Of a stretch of 40,033 nucleotides of DNA, positions 8,593 to 16,347 are shown piece after piece. A program made the translations under genes and the position numbers. The notes beneath the pieces were generated by a model. The model searched no databases and was not told where the DNA came from. It saw only the letters and a program-made list of their open reading frames with translations. How positions within the stretch are numbered: the stretch's first letter is position 1; every line of letters starts with the position of its first letter. The DNA comes from an uncultured Alphaproteobacteria bacterium (GTDB lineage: Bacteria; Pseudomonadota; Alphaproteobacteria; Rhizobiales; Aestuariivirgaceae). The stretch is taken from the NCBI GenBank assembly GCA_937870685.1, contig CALMZX010000101.1:1-40033 (forward strand). The letters are read 5' to 3'.

Positions 8593-9327
8593 TCACGGGG
8601 GCGTTTGCAGATTGAGGCCCTTCAGCCAAAGTTTCAAGGCCTCCCAGTGAATGCCCCCGATGACCTTGAGGGACTGGAAAGGCAGGCGGGCAAAGACCGC
8701 CAAAAGCCCGGCATTGGTCAGCGGGTGGCGGCTGCCACTGAACCACGCCTTGAGCAGCGGGCCATCTGCCGTTGTCAAGGTCACGCCGACAGAAATGGTC
8801 TCTCCCGGCAGGGAAGCCCTGAGCCCATAGCTTCCGTCCACCCCGTTGAACGGCGACACCCGTAACACCTTGTCGACAAGGCCGAAGCTGGAGCCGCCGT
8901 CTGCCGCCGCGTCTGCGCAGGGCCTGGTCAGGTAGGTGTGGCGGCCACCGAAGGTATTGTGCACCTCATAGATCATGAGCTGCACATCGCCCTCGCCGTC
9001 CACGGCGAAATAGGTGGTGAGCGGGTTGAAGGCGTAACCGAGGATGCGGGGGTAAACCAACATGTAGATGCGCCGCACTTCCCCGCCAAGGCCCTGCTCG
9101 CGGACCTTGCCCCAGGCGAAATCCCGGATGCTGCCTGCTTCGCCGTGGTCCCCGTCACGGATGGCAAACAGGTTGAAGCGGTTGTGAGACAGGAGGAGTG
9201 GCGTGCGGCCATCCGCGAGGTCGTCGATGTCCACCAGCAGGCTTGCGACCTCATAGTCCAGGGCGTGGTTCACCGGGCGCAGGCGGCGGTGGCTGACGGT
9301 GCCCCGATATATGGCAGACCTGATCAT
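8593..9327 (-). CDS. DUF1365 family protein (candidate furan fatty acid oxygenase, UfaO-like)
   Basis: A 244-residue DUF1365 protein. The start at 9327 gives MIRSAIYRGTVSHRRLRP, the normal N-terminus of the family. The segment FNPLTTYFAVDGEG near residues 95-108 is also typical. Its ATG overlaps the stop of the upstream FAD protein gene (ATGA), and the methyltransferase follows after about 30 bp. DUF1365 proteins are nearly always next to CFA-synthase-like and amine-oxidase-like genes. By analogy with the Rhodobacter furan fatty acid pathway it could insert oxygen into the methylated diene, but I am not certain which of the two partner proteins carries that step. No classical cofactor motif is visible. 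Confidence 0.85.
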   Translation of the reverse strand: MIRSAIYRGTVSHRRLRPVNHALDYEVASLLVDIDDLADGRTPLLLSHNRFNLFAIRDGDHGEAGSIRDFAWGKVREQGLGGEVRRIYMLVYPRILGYAFNPLTTYFAVDGEGDVQLMIYEVHNTFGGRHTYLTRPCADAAADGGSSFGLVDKVLRVSPFNGVDGSYGLRASLPGETISVGVTLTTADGPLLKAWFSGSRHPLTNAGLLAVFARLPFQSLKVIGGIHWEALKLWLKGLNLQTPP

Positions 9328-10670
9328 GCGGCGGATTCCGGCACAGGATGAGACAGATCTTCCGCCCCCCCGGACACGTGGATGCGCCCCGAAGGGCTGG
9401 TCACGCGCCACGGACGGGACAGACCACCCAGCTGCTCGGCAACCGCGAGGCCTGCCTGCAAGCCGTCCTCGTGGAAGCCGGACCCGAACCAGGCCCCGCA
9501 GAACCATGTGCGGTTCACCCCCTGCAGGGACCACAGTTCCTTCTGGGCCGCGAGCGTTTCCGTGTTGAACAGGGGGTGGCGATAAAGCCAGCTTCCATGG
9601 GTCAACTCAGGTGCGGGCTCTGCCTGGGGATTGAGCGACACGAAATACTGGTCGGGGGTTTCCAGCTTCTGCAGGGCATTCATCCAATAGGTGACCGAGA
9701 GACGGCTGTCGTGCCCGCTGTCATCGCCTCGGTAGTTCCACGCGGACCAGAACCGCCTGTTGCGCGGCATCAGGCGGGGATCACGATGCAGGAGAACGCG
9801 GTTGGGGGAGGTCTTGAAGGGGCGCAACAGGTCAAGTTCTTCCGGCGAGGAATCGGCCAGCAGGCGGAGCGCCTGGTCGGCGTGAGTGGCCAGCACCACC
9901 GCGTCAAAGTCCAGCGTTTCTCCGGCCTGCAAGGTGACAAGCGCCGCGCCGCGTTCCCGCCGGATGCGCGCCACAGGGGCCGACAGTCGCGCGGAAAAGC
10001 GGCTGTCCGCCACAAGACGCTTCACATATTCCTGTGAACCTCCCGTGACGGTGCTCCAATCCGGACGGTTGCCGAGGGCGAAGAGCTTGTGGTTGGCAAA
10101 GAAGCGCACGAAAGCCCGCAAGGGATAGGCGGCGACCTCGTCGGGCGTTGATGACCAGATGGCGCCCGCCATGGGCAGGATATGGCGGCGCATGAAGGTG
10201 TCGCCGTAATTCTCCAGCATCAGGAACTCGCCCAGCGTCATGCAGTCAGGGAGCAGCGGGGCCTTGCGCTCGGCGGTGCGGTAGAAGCGGACAAGATCGG
10301 CCATCATCCGCCAGTGCCGGGGTGAGACCCATTGCCGCGCTGTTCCCAGCAAGGATCCCATGCTGCTGCCTGAATATTCGTAGCGGCCGTCTTCGGCACT
10401 GACCGAAAAGGACATGGCCGTGTCAGTCATCGCCACGTCCAGATAATCCATGAGCGCGGTGAAATTGGGATAGGTCCAGGTGTTCGAGACGATAAAGCCC
10501 GTGTCGACCGCTAACTCACGGATGCCGTCGTTCAGGGTTACGGTGTTGGAATGGCCGCCAAGGCGGGCCTCGGATTCAAGAAGTGTCACGTCATGACGTT
10601 GCGACAGAAGCCATGCGGCCGAGAGGCCGGAGATGCCGCTGCCGACCACTGCGATACGAATTTTTTTCAC
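9324..10670 (-). CDS. FAD-dependent amine-oxidase-like oxidoreductase (candidate UfaD-like acyl desaturase)
   Basis: A 448-residue flavoprotein of the NAD(P)/FAD amine-oxidase superfamily. The dinucleotide-binding motif VVGSGISGLSAAWLLS begins at about residue 7, followed by LLESEARLGGHSNTV, the acidic end of the Rossmann strand and the GGHS motif. A second flavin-contact region, FDAVVLATHADQ, is near residue 260. The GTG at 10670 is preferred because the predicted stress promoter places the transcript start near 10696; a TTG at 10694 would be almost leaderless. It heads a three-gene operon with DUF1365 and the CFA-like methyltransferase. In the furan fatty acid pathway a flavoprotein desaturates the methylated acyl chain, and that is the role I infer here. 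Confidence 0.85.
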   Translation of the reverse strand: MKKIRIAVVGSGISGLSAAWLLSQRHDVTLLESEARLGGHSNTVTLNDGIRELAVDTGFIVSNTWTYPNFTALMDYLDVAMTDTAMSFSVSAEDGRYEYSGSSMGSLLGTARQWVSPRHWRMMADLVRFYRTAERKAPLLPDCMTLGEFLMLENYGDTFMRRHILPMAGAIWSSTPDEVAAYPLRAFVRFFANHKLFALGNRPDWSTVTGGSQEYVKRLVADSRFSARLSAPVARIRRERGAALVTLQAGETLDFDAVVLATHADQALRLLADSSPEELDLLRPFKTSPNRVLLHRDPRLMPRNRRFWSAWNYRGDDSGHDSRLSVTYWMNALQKLETPDQYFVSLNPQAEPAPELTHGSWLYRHPLFNTETLAAQKELWSLQGVNRTWFCGAWFGSGFHEDGLQAGLAVAEQLGGLSRPWRVTSPSGRIHVSGGAEDLSHPVPESAA

Positions 10671-10702
10671 GTGTAGGGAGGCCTTGCTATGCAAACGACC
10701 TG

Positions 10703-10731
10703 TTTACGCCGCAAACCGTCATACTGGATCA
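10703..10731 (-). promoter_or_regulatory. Candidate ECF11/RpoE-type promoter of the lipid operon
   Basis: On the minus strand TGATCC (10731-10726) and CGTAAA (10708-10703) are separated by 17 bases. The -35 element is the exact TGATCC expected for RpoE-ChrR-type sigma factors, and CGTA recurs at the other two candidate promoters of this window. The predicted start near 10696 is about 26 bases before the GTG at 10670. Confidence 0.6.
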
Positions 10732-10952
10732 CCCCCTCGGATTTCCCTTCACCTCTTAGAGAATTGACGGCTGAACAATGCCGTGCAAGGTTTGCTCCCA
10801 AGTCCGGGCAACGGACTGGCCTCGATTGGAGCCATAAGAAAAATATGTGGGGAGCATCTCGCGTCAGGACTGCGGCACAGGGTTCGCCGGTGTCCACGCG
10901 CCGTCCACTTCCCCAAGATCAAAATACCCAAGACACTTGAACGGAGTGAAAC

Positions 10953-12545
10953 ATGACTGAATTTGAATATAAACTCGAGCTCGCGAAGCGGGCGGTCACG
11001 AAGGGAAAGCTCTCCCGCCGTGACTTCACCAAGTTCGCGCTGGCCGGTGGCCTGACGCTGACTTCGGCCAATACGCTGTTCATCAAGGCGGCCCGCGCCG
11101 AAGCCAAGCAGGGCGGCCACTTCCGCGCCGGCCTCGGCCACGGCAACACCACCGACACCTTTGACCCGGCAACCTATGCCCACGGCCTGAACTTCGGCTG
11201 GGGCCGCAGCCTCGTCGGCGCACCGCTGACCCGCACCGACCAGAAGAACAACGTGGTGCCCTATCTCGCCGAAAGCTTCGAGCCTTCGGACGGCGCCAAG
11301 AAGTGGGTGTTCAAGATCCGCAAGGGCGTCACTTTCCACAACGGCAAGACGGTGACCTCGGACGACGTCGTGGGCACCATCAACTACCACAACGGCCCGG
11401 ACTCCAAGTCGGCCGGCAAGGCCTATCTGGGCGGCGTCGTCTCGGTCAAGGCGGATGGACCGGACACAGTGGTGTTCGAACTCAAGGGCGCTGACGCGGA
11501 CTTCCCCTATGCCTTCGCGCAATACCAGTTCCCGATCCTGTCGATCACCGACGGCAAGCCGGACCTGACCGGTCTGGGTGCCGGCCCCTACGTGCTCGAC
11601 GGCTTCGAACCGGGCGTGCGCGCCCACTTCAAGCGGAACCCGAACGCCTTCGCGCCGGGCAACTTCGATGAAGTGACGCAGCTCACGATCCTTGACGCCG
11701 CCGCCCGCACCAACGCCTATCTGGCCGGCGAAGTGGACTACATCGACAAGGTCGATCTCAAGACCATCGACATGCTGAAGTCCGCGCCCGACACGGCGAT
11801 CTACGACGTGTCCGGCATGCAGCACTACACCGCGCCGATGCTGACGGACACTGCGCCCTTCGACAATCCGGAATTGCGCAAGGCCCTGAAGTGGGCAATC
11901 AACCGCCAGGAATTGGTGGACAAGGTGCTCTTCGGTTACGGCAAGCCCGGCAATGACTCGCCGCTCGCTCCGTCGCTGAAGTTCGCCACCAGCCCGGACC
12001 CGGTTCACACCTATGACCCGGAAAAGGCCAAATCCATCCTCGCCAAGGCTGGCCTGTCTGGCCTGAAGTTGGACATCTCCGCTGCTGACGCCGCTTTCGC
12101 AGGCTCTGTTGACGCCGCCCTGCTGATGGCTGAACACGCCAAGGCGGCTGGCATCGAGATCAACGTGGTCCGTGAGCCGAACGACGGTTACTGGGACAAC
12201 GTCTGGATCAAGAAGCCCTGGTGCCATTGCTATTGGGGCGGCCGTCCGACGGCTGACACGATGCTCTCGGTCTCGCTGTCCGAAGGTGCTGCCTGGAATG
12301 ACACGCACTGGAAGAACGCCCGCTTCAATGAAATCCTGCCGATCGCCCGTGGCGAAACGGACGATGCCAAGCGTGCGGCGCTCTATGCCGAAGCCCAGCA
12401 GCTCGTCCATGACGACGGCGGCCAGATGGTTCTCATGTTCGCCAACTATGTTGGTGCCATGTCGACCAAGCTCGGCCACGGCGATTTCAACTCCGACAAC
12501 GACTTCGACGGCGGTTACATGTACGACCGTTGGTGGTTCGTCTAA
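10953..12545 (+). CDS. Peptide-type ABC transporter substrate-binding protein (SBP_bac_5), Tat-exported
   Basis: A 530-residue periplasmic binding protein of the DppA/OppA/nickel family (cluster C). The N-terminus carries a twin-arginine signal, SRRDFTKFALAGG at about residues 24-36, then a hydrophobic stretch and a likely AxA cleavage at ARA/EA near residue 50, so it should be exported folded by Tat. The mature part begins with GGHFRAGLGHGNTTDTFDP and contains typical SBP_bac_5 features such as VFKIRKGVTFHNGKTVTSDDV near residues 113-135. ACGGAGTG precedes the ATG by a few bases. A strong terminator lies directly downstream, so the protein is probably made in excess over the permeases. The substrate (peptide, opine or other) cannot be named. 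Confidence 0.92.
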   Translation: MTEFEYKLELAKRAVTKGKLSRRDFTKFALAGGLTLTSANTLFIKAARAEAKQGGHFRAGLGHGNTTDTFDPATYAHGLNFGWGRSLVGAPLTRTDQKNNVVPYLAESFEPSDGAKKWVFKIRKGVTFHNGKTVTSDDVVGTINYHNGPDSKSAGKAYLGGVVSVKADGPDTVVFELKGADADFPYAFAQYQFPILSITDGKPDLTGLGAGPYVLDGFEPGVRAHFKRNPNAFAPGNFDEVTQLTILDAAARTNAYLAGEVDYIDKVDLKTIDMLKSAPDTAIYDVSGMQHYTAPMLTDTAPFDNPELRKALKWAINRQELVDKVLFGYGKPGNDSPLAPSLKFATSPDPVHTYDPEKAKSILAKAGLSGLKLDISAADAAFAGSVDAALLMAEHAKAAGIEINVVREPNDGYWDNVWIKKPWCHCYWGGRPTADTMLSVSLSEGAAWNDTHWKNARFNEILPIARGETDDAKRAALYAEAQQLVHDDGGQMVLMFANYVGAMSTKLGHGDFNSDNDFDGGYMYDRWWFV

Positions 12546-12571
12546 GCCACGTTACAGGTTCGCCTGTCATG

Positions 12572-12604
12572 CACCCCGCCGGAAACGGCGGGGTGTTTTG
12601 TTTT
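12572..12604 (+). terminator. Rho-independent terminator after the binding-protein gene
   Basis: A perfect 10-bp stem (CACCCCGCCG at 12572-12581 with CGGCGGGGTG at 12586-12595) closes a GAAA tetraloop and is followed by TTTTGTTTT. It lies 27 bp after the binding-protein stop and 122 bp before the first permease gene. Partial read-through would give the usual excess of binding protein over membrane subunits. A separate weaker promoter for the permeases is also possible, but I could not identify one. Confidence 0.88.
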
Positions 12605-12726
12605 GCAGGCGTCGCAAATGTGAAAGCGGAGGTGAAAAAGCGCTGGCAATGACGTGTCAGTCTGCTAGCATTTTGCGGACCGGGACAGAGAAGCCCGGCC
12701 CGAGAAAAAAACTGGGGAGTGTGCCA

Positions 12727-13773
12727 ATGCATCCGGTCATCCGAACCGTGCTGCAACGTTTGGGGTTGGGGCTGCTGACACTGTTCGCGGTGTCGGTGAT
12801 CATCTTTTCGTCGCTGGAGCTTCTGCCCGGTGGGTTTGCCGAAGCCATTTTGGGCCAGGGCGCCACTCCAGAAACGGTTGCGGCTTTCAACAAATCTCTC
12901 GGCTTGGATCGTCCTCCCGTGACGCGTTACGTTGAATGGTTGGGCGGCGCGGTGCAGGGTGACTTCGGCAAGTCGTTCGCCGGCGCAGGCGGTTGGCGCG
13001 AAGAAAACGTACGCTTCGTTTCCGACATCATTGGGCCGCGTTTCTACAACACTTTCTTCCTTGCAGCGTTGACTGCCCTTATTGCAGTTCCCATCGCAAT
13101 TGCGCTGGGACTTTTCGCGGCTCTCTATCGAAACGGCTGGTTTGACCGCATCATCAACTCGGTCACCTTGACCACGATTGCGTCTCCAGAGTTTTTTGTT
13201 GCCTATGTCTTGGTCCTGATTGCAGTAGGCAACAAGAACGGTTTTGCGGCGGTCCTTCCCGATGGCTGGGGCCCCATGGTCAAGCCCTTCGTGTCCTGGA
13301 TACCGGACCTTCCGCCGCTTGCCACGGTATCAAAGGGCACACCGTTTTGGGAGCATGTCTGGAAGGCGATTTTGCCGGCCATTACCCTCACCCTCGTGAT
13401 TGTGGCGCACATGATGCGGATGACGCGCGCTTCAATCATCAGCCTGCTCGCCAATCCCTATATTGAAATGGCGAAACTCAAGGGCTTGTCGCCACGGCAG
13501 GTGATTGTTCGTCACGCCCTGCCCAATGCCTGGGCGCCGATTGCCACCGTCATTGCCTTCAACCTTGCCTATCTCGTGGTGGGCGTTGTGGTGGTGGAGG
13601 TGGTGTTCACCTATCCCGGCATCGGCCAGTTGATGGTCGATTCCGTGGGTAGCCGCGACATGCCGGTGGCGCAGGCCTGCGCCCTCATTTTCGCGGCCAC
13701 CTACATCCTGCTTAACCTGGTGGCTGACATCATCGCCATCGTCACCAACCCCAGACTGTTGCATCCCAAATGA
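12727..13773 (+). CDS. ABC transporter permease, DppB-like
   Basis: An inner-membrane permease of the peptide/nickel importer family with 348 residues. The first transmembrane helix follows MHPVIRTVLQRLGLG, with further helices near residues 100-125, 140-160, 210-235, 275-305 and 315-340. The coupling-helix EAA-type segment, ANPYIEMAKLKGLSPRQVIVRHALPNA, is near residues 243-265. The start at 12727 has GGGGAG eight bases upstream and gives the normal family N-terminus. The stop overlaps the next permease start (ATGA). It pairs with the DppC-like permease to form the channel. Confidence 0.93.
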   Translation: MHPVIRTVLQRLGLGLLTLFAVSVIIFSSLELLPGGFAEAILGQGATPETVAAFNKSLGLDRPPVTRYVEWLGGAVQGDFGKSFAGAGGWREENVRFVSDIIGPRFYNTFFLAALTALIAVPIAIALGLFAALYRNGWFDRIINSVTLTTIASPEFFVAYVLVLIAVGNKNGFAAVLPDGWGPMVKPFVSWIPDLPPLATVSKGTPFWEHVWKAILPAITLTLVIVAHMMRMTRASIISLLANPYIEMAKLKGLSPRQVIVRHALPNAWAPIATVIAFNLAYLVVGVVVVEVVFTYPGIGQLMVDSVGSRDMPVAQACALIFAATYILLNLVADIIAIVTNPRLLHPK

Positions 13774-14708
13774 CAACGGAAAATGTCGATATCCGGTCGG
13801 TCCGGACACGCCGCAGCTTCATGCAGAACGCATGGCGCGCACTGAAATCCGCCCCTCCCAGCGCCATTTTCGGCATGACCGTCATTGCCGTTTACGTGTT
13901 GTGCGCCATTTTTGCCCCTCTCATCGCCCCCTATGGCGAAGCCGAGGTGGTCGGCAAGGCCTATGCCCCAGCATCCGCACAAAACTGGTTCGGTTTGGAC
14001 CAGATCGGGCGTGACGTGTTCTCGCGCGTGCTTTACGGCGCGCGCAACACCATGGGCATTGCCTTCCTGACGGTGTGCATCTCTTTCACGCTTGGCGGTT
14101 TGCTCGGAATCTACGCGGCGGTGACCCGCGGCATACTTGACCAAGTGCTGTCGCGCATTGTCGATGTCTTCATGTCGATTCCCGTGCTGATTTTCGCGCT
14201 GATGCTTCTGGCCATGCGGCCTTTCGATGCGGTCGAAAACTGGTTTGGTCTGCACGGAACGTTCAGCCAGGGTGTCAAAACAATTCTGAACCTCATCTTC
14301 ATCCTCGCCGTCCTCGACTCGACGCGTGTCTTCCGCCTGGCCCGCAACACAGCCCTCTCGGTCGCCGTGCAAGATTTCGTGGAAGCGGCACGGTTGCGCG
14401 GCGAAGGCCTGCGCTGGGTGGTGCTGCGCGAGATCGTGCCGAACATCCTGCCGCCGCTCATCGCGGAATTCGGCCTGCGCTTTTCCTTCGTCTTCCTCAC
14501 CATCGCGGCGCTCTCCTTCCTCGGTGTCGGCATCCAGCCGCCCACGGCGGACTGGGGTTCCATGGTGGCGGAAAGCAAGACGCTGATCACCTTCGGCCGC
14601 CCTCAACCGCTCATTCCGGCGGCTGCCATCGCCCTTCTCACCGTGGCGGTGAATTTCGTGGTGGACTGGTTCCTGCACAAGACTTCGGGGCTGCGCGATG
14701 ACAAGTGA
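13770..14708 (+). CDS. ABC transporter permease, DppC-like
   Basis: The second inner-membrane subunit of the importer, 312 residues. It shows the N-terminal OppC-type region and first helix at about 35-55, then LFGLDQIGRDVFSRVLYGARNTM-like sequence near 70-92, which is diagnostic of DppC proteins. The EAA loop is VQDFVEAARLRGEGLRWVVLREIVPNI near residues 200-226. The ATG overlaps the previous stop (ATGA) and the gene end overlaps the ATPase start by 11 bases, so all three membrane/ATPase genes are translationally linked. Confidence 0.93.
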   Translation: MTTENVDIRSVRTRRSFMQNAWRALKSAPPSAIFGMTVIAVYVLCAIFAPLIAPYGEAEVVGKAYAPASAQNWFGLDQIGRDVFSRVLYGARNTMGIAFLTVCISFTLGGLLGIYAAVTRGILDQVLSRIVDVFMSIPVLIFALMLLAMRPFDAVENWFGLHGTFSQGVKTILNLIFILAVLDSTRVFRLARNTALSVAVQDFVEAARLRGEGLRWVVLREIVPNILPPLIAEFGLRFSFVFLTIAALSFLGVGIQPPTADWGSMVAESKTLITFGRPQPLIPAAAIALLTVAVNFVVDWFLHKTSGLRDDK

Positions 14709-16347
14709 CGTGAAACCGGCGGACAAGTCCCGCGTCAAGGGCTCCACCCTCGTCGAAATCAAGGGCCTCAAGATCGATGGCTATTCCGACGACAAGTGGC
14801 ACCCCATCATCAAGGGCCTCGACCTCACCCTGAAGCGCGGCGAGGTCATCGGGCTGATCGGTGAATCGGGTGCCGGCAAATCCACGCTCGGCCTTGCCGC
14901 CATGGGCTACACCAAGCCCGGCTGCAAGATCACCGCAGGATCGGTGACATTCGATGGCATCGATCTGGTGAATGCCTCGCAGGACAGGCTGCGCGAACTC
15001 TGGGGCTCTCGCATTTCCTACGTGGCGCAGAGTGCATCCGCTTCCTTCAATCCGGCCCACAAGCTGATGGAGCAGGTGACGGAGAGTGCCCTCAACCACG
15101 GCGTCATGGACAAGGCTGCCGCCGAGGCCGACGCCAAGGACCTGTTCAAGCGCCTGCAGTTGCCCAACCCGGACACGATCGGCGGGCGCTATCCGCACCA
15201 GGTTTCCGGCGGCCAGCTGCAGCGGGCCATGACGGCCATGGCCATGTCGTGCCGCCCTGACCTGATCATTTTCGACGAGCCCACCACGGCGCTGGACGTG
15301 ACCACGCAGGTGGAAGTGCTGGCCGCCATGCGCCGCATCGTGGAGGAGTTCAACACCGCCGCCATCTACATCACGCATGACCTCGCGGTGGTCGCCCAGA
15401 TGGCGCACCGCATCATGGTGCTGCGCTATGGCAACCTCGTCGAGGAAGCCGAAACACGCGCCATGCTGAAAGCTCCGACGCAGGACTACACCAAGTCGCT
15501 GTGGGCGGTGCGCAAGCTGGAAAAGAAGGAAGAAAAGAGCGACGACATCGCGCTCTCGGTCAGCAACGTGGATGCCAGCTATTCCGGCGTCGTCAAGGTG
15601 CTCGACAATGTGACGGTGCGCATCCCGCGCGGCAAGACGGTTGCCGTTGTGGGTGAATCCGGTTCCGGCAAGTCCACGCTGGCGCGCGCCATCACCGGCC
15701 TTCTGCCTCCGTCCAAGGGCCGCATCAGTTTCAACGGCAAGGACCTTCCGGCCCGCCTGCAGGACCGCGACCGCGACACGCTGCGGCGCATCCAGATGAT
15801 CTACCAGTCCGCCGACACGGCCCTCAATCCACGCCAGACGGTGCGTGACATCATCGGCCGCCCGCTGGAATTCTATCTCGGCCTCACGGGTGCGGAAAAA
15901 GACCGGCGCATCGTCAAGCTGCTGGACGCCATTGAACTGAACGAGGATTTCATCGACCGCTATCCCGGCGAAATGTCGGGCGGGCAGAAGCAGCGCATCT
16001 CCATCGCGCGCGCCCTTGCGGCGGAACCCGAAATCATCATCTGTGATGAAGTGACCTCGGCGCTCGACCAGATCGTGCAGGAGGAAATCCTCAAGCTGCT
16101 GATGAAGCTGCAGAAGGAAACGAAGGTCACCTATCTTTTCATCACCCACGACATTGCCACGGTGCGCGCCATCTCGGACGAGATCGTGGTCATGTACAAG
16201 GGCAAGGTGGTGCAGCAGGGCCTGAAGTCGGACGTCCTGAACCCGCCCTATCCCGCCTACACCGAACTGCTGCTCTCCTCCGTGCCGCAGATGGATCCGG
16301 ACTGGCTGACCACGCTGCTCAGGAAGCGTTCGGGGGCTGCGGCCTAA
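14698..16347 (+). CDS. Fused double ABC ATPase of the peptide-type importer (DppD-DppF-like)
   Basis: A 549-residue cytoplasmic ATPase joining both nucleotide-binding domains in one chain. Domain 1 has Walker A GESGAGKST (55-63), signature VSGGQLQRAM and Walker B LIIFDEPTTALD. Domain 2 has Walker A GESGSGKST (319-327), signature MSGGQKQRISIARAL and Walker B IIICDEVTSALD. Both sites look catalytically complete. In many bacteria these domains are separate DppD and DppF proteins. The start overlaps the permease gene by 11 bases. The 3' end overlaps the convergent photolyase gene by 29 bp. Confidence 0.94.
   Translation: MTSDVKPADKSRVKGSTLVEIKGLKIDGYSDDKWHPIIKGLDLTLKRGEVIGLIGESGAGKSTLGLAAMGYTKPGCKITAGSVTFDGIDLVNASQDRLRELWGSRISYVAQSASASFNPAHKLMEQVTESALNHGVMDKAAAEADAKDLFKRLQLPNPDTIGGRYPHQVSGGQLQRAMTAMAMSCRPDLIIFDEPTTALDVTTQVEVLAAMRRIVEEFNTAAIYITHDLAVVAQMAHRIMVLRYGNLVEEAETRAMLKAPTQDYTKSLWAVRKLEKKEEKSDDIALSVSNVDASYSGVVKVLDNVTVRIPRGKTVAVVGESGSGKSTLARAITGLLPPSKGRISFNGKDLPARLQDRDRDTLRRIQMIYQSADTALNPRQTVRDIIGRPLEFYLGLTGAEKDRRIVKLLDAIELNEDFIDRYPGEMSGGQKQRISIARALAAEPEIIICDEVTSALDQIVQEEILKLLMKLQKETKVTYLFITHDIATVRAISDEIVVMYKGKVVQQGLKSDVLNPPYPAYTELLLSSVPQMDPDWLTTLLRKRSGAAA

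Noticed and set aside
10749-12479. Very long open frame on the minus strand opposite the peptide-binding-protein gene
   Set aside because: The plus-strand gene has a Tat signal, family motifs and a ribosome binding site. The minus frame is an antisense shadow typical of GC-rich codon bias, with His/Arg/Gly-rich low-meaning sequence.
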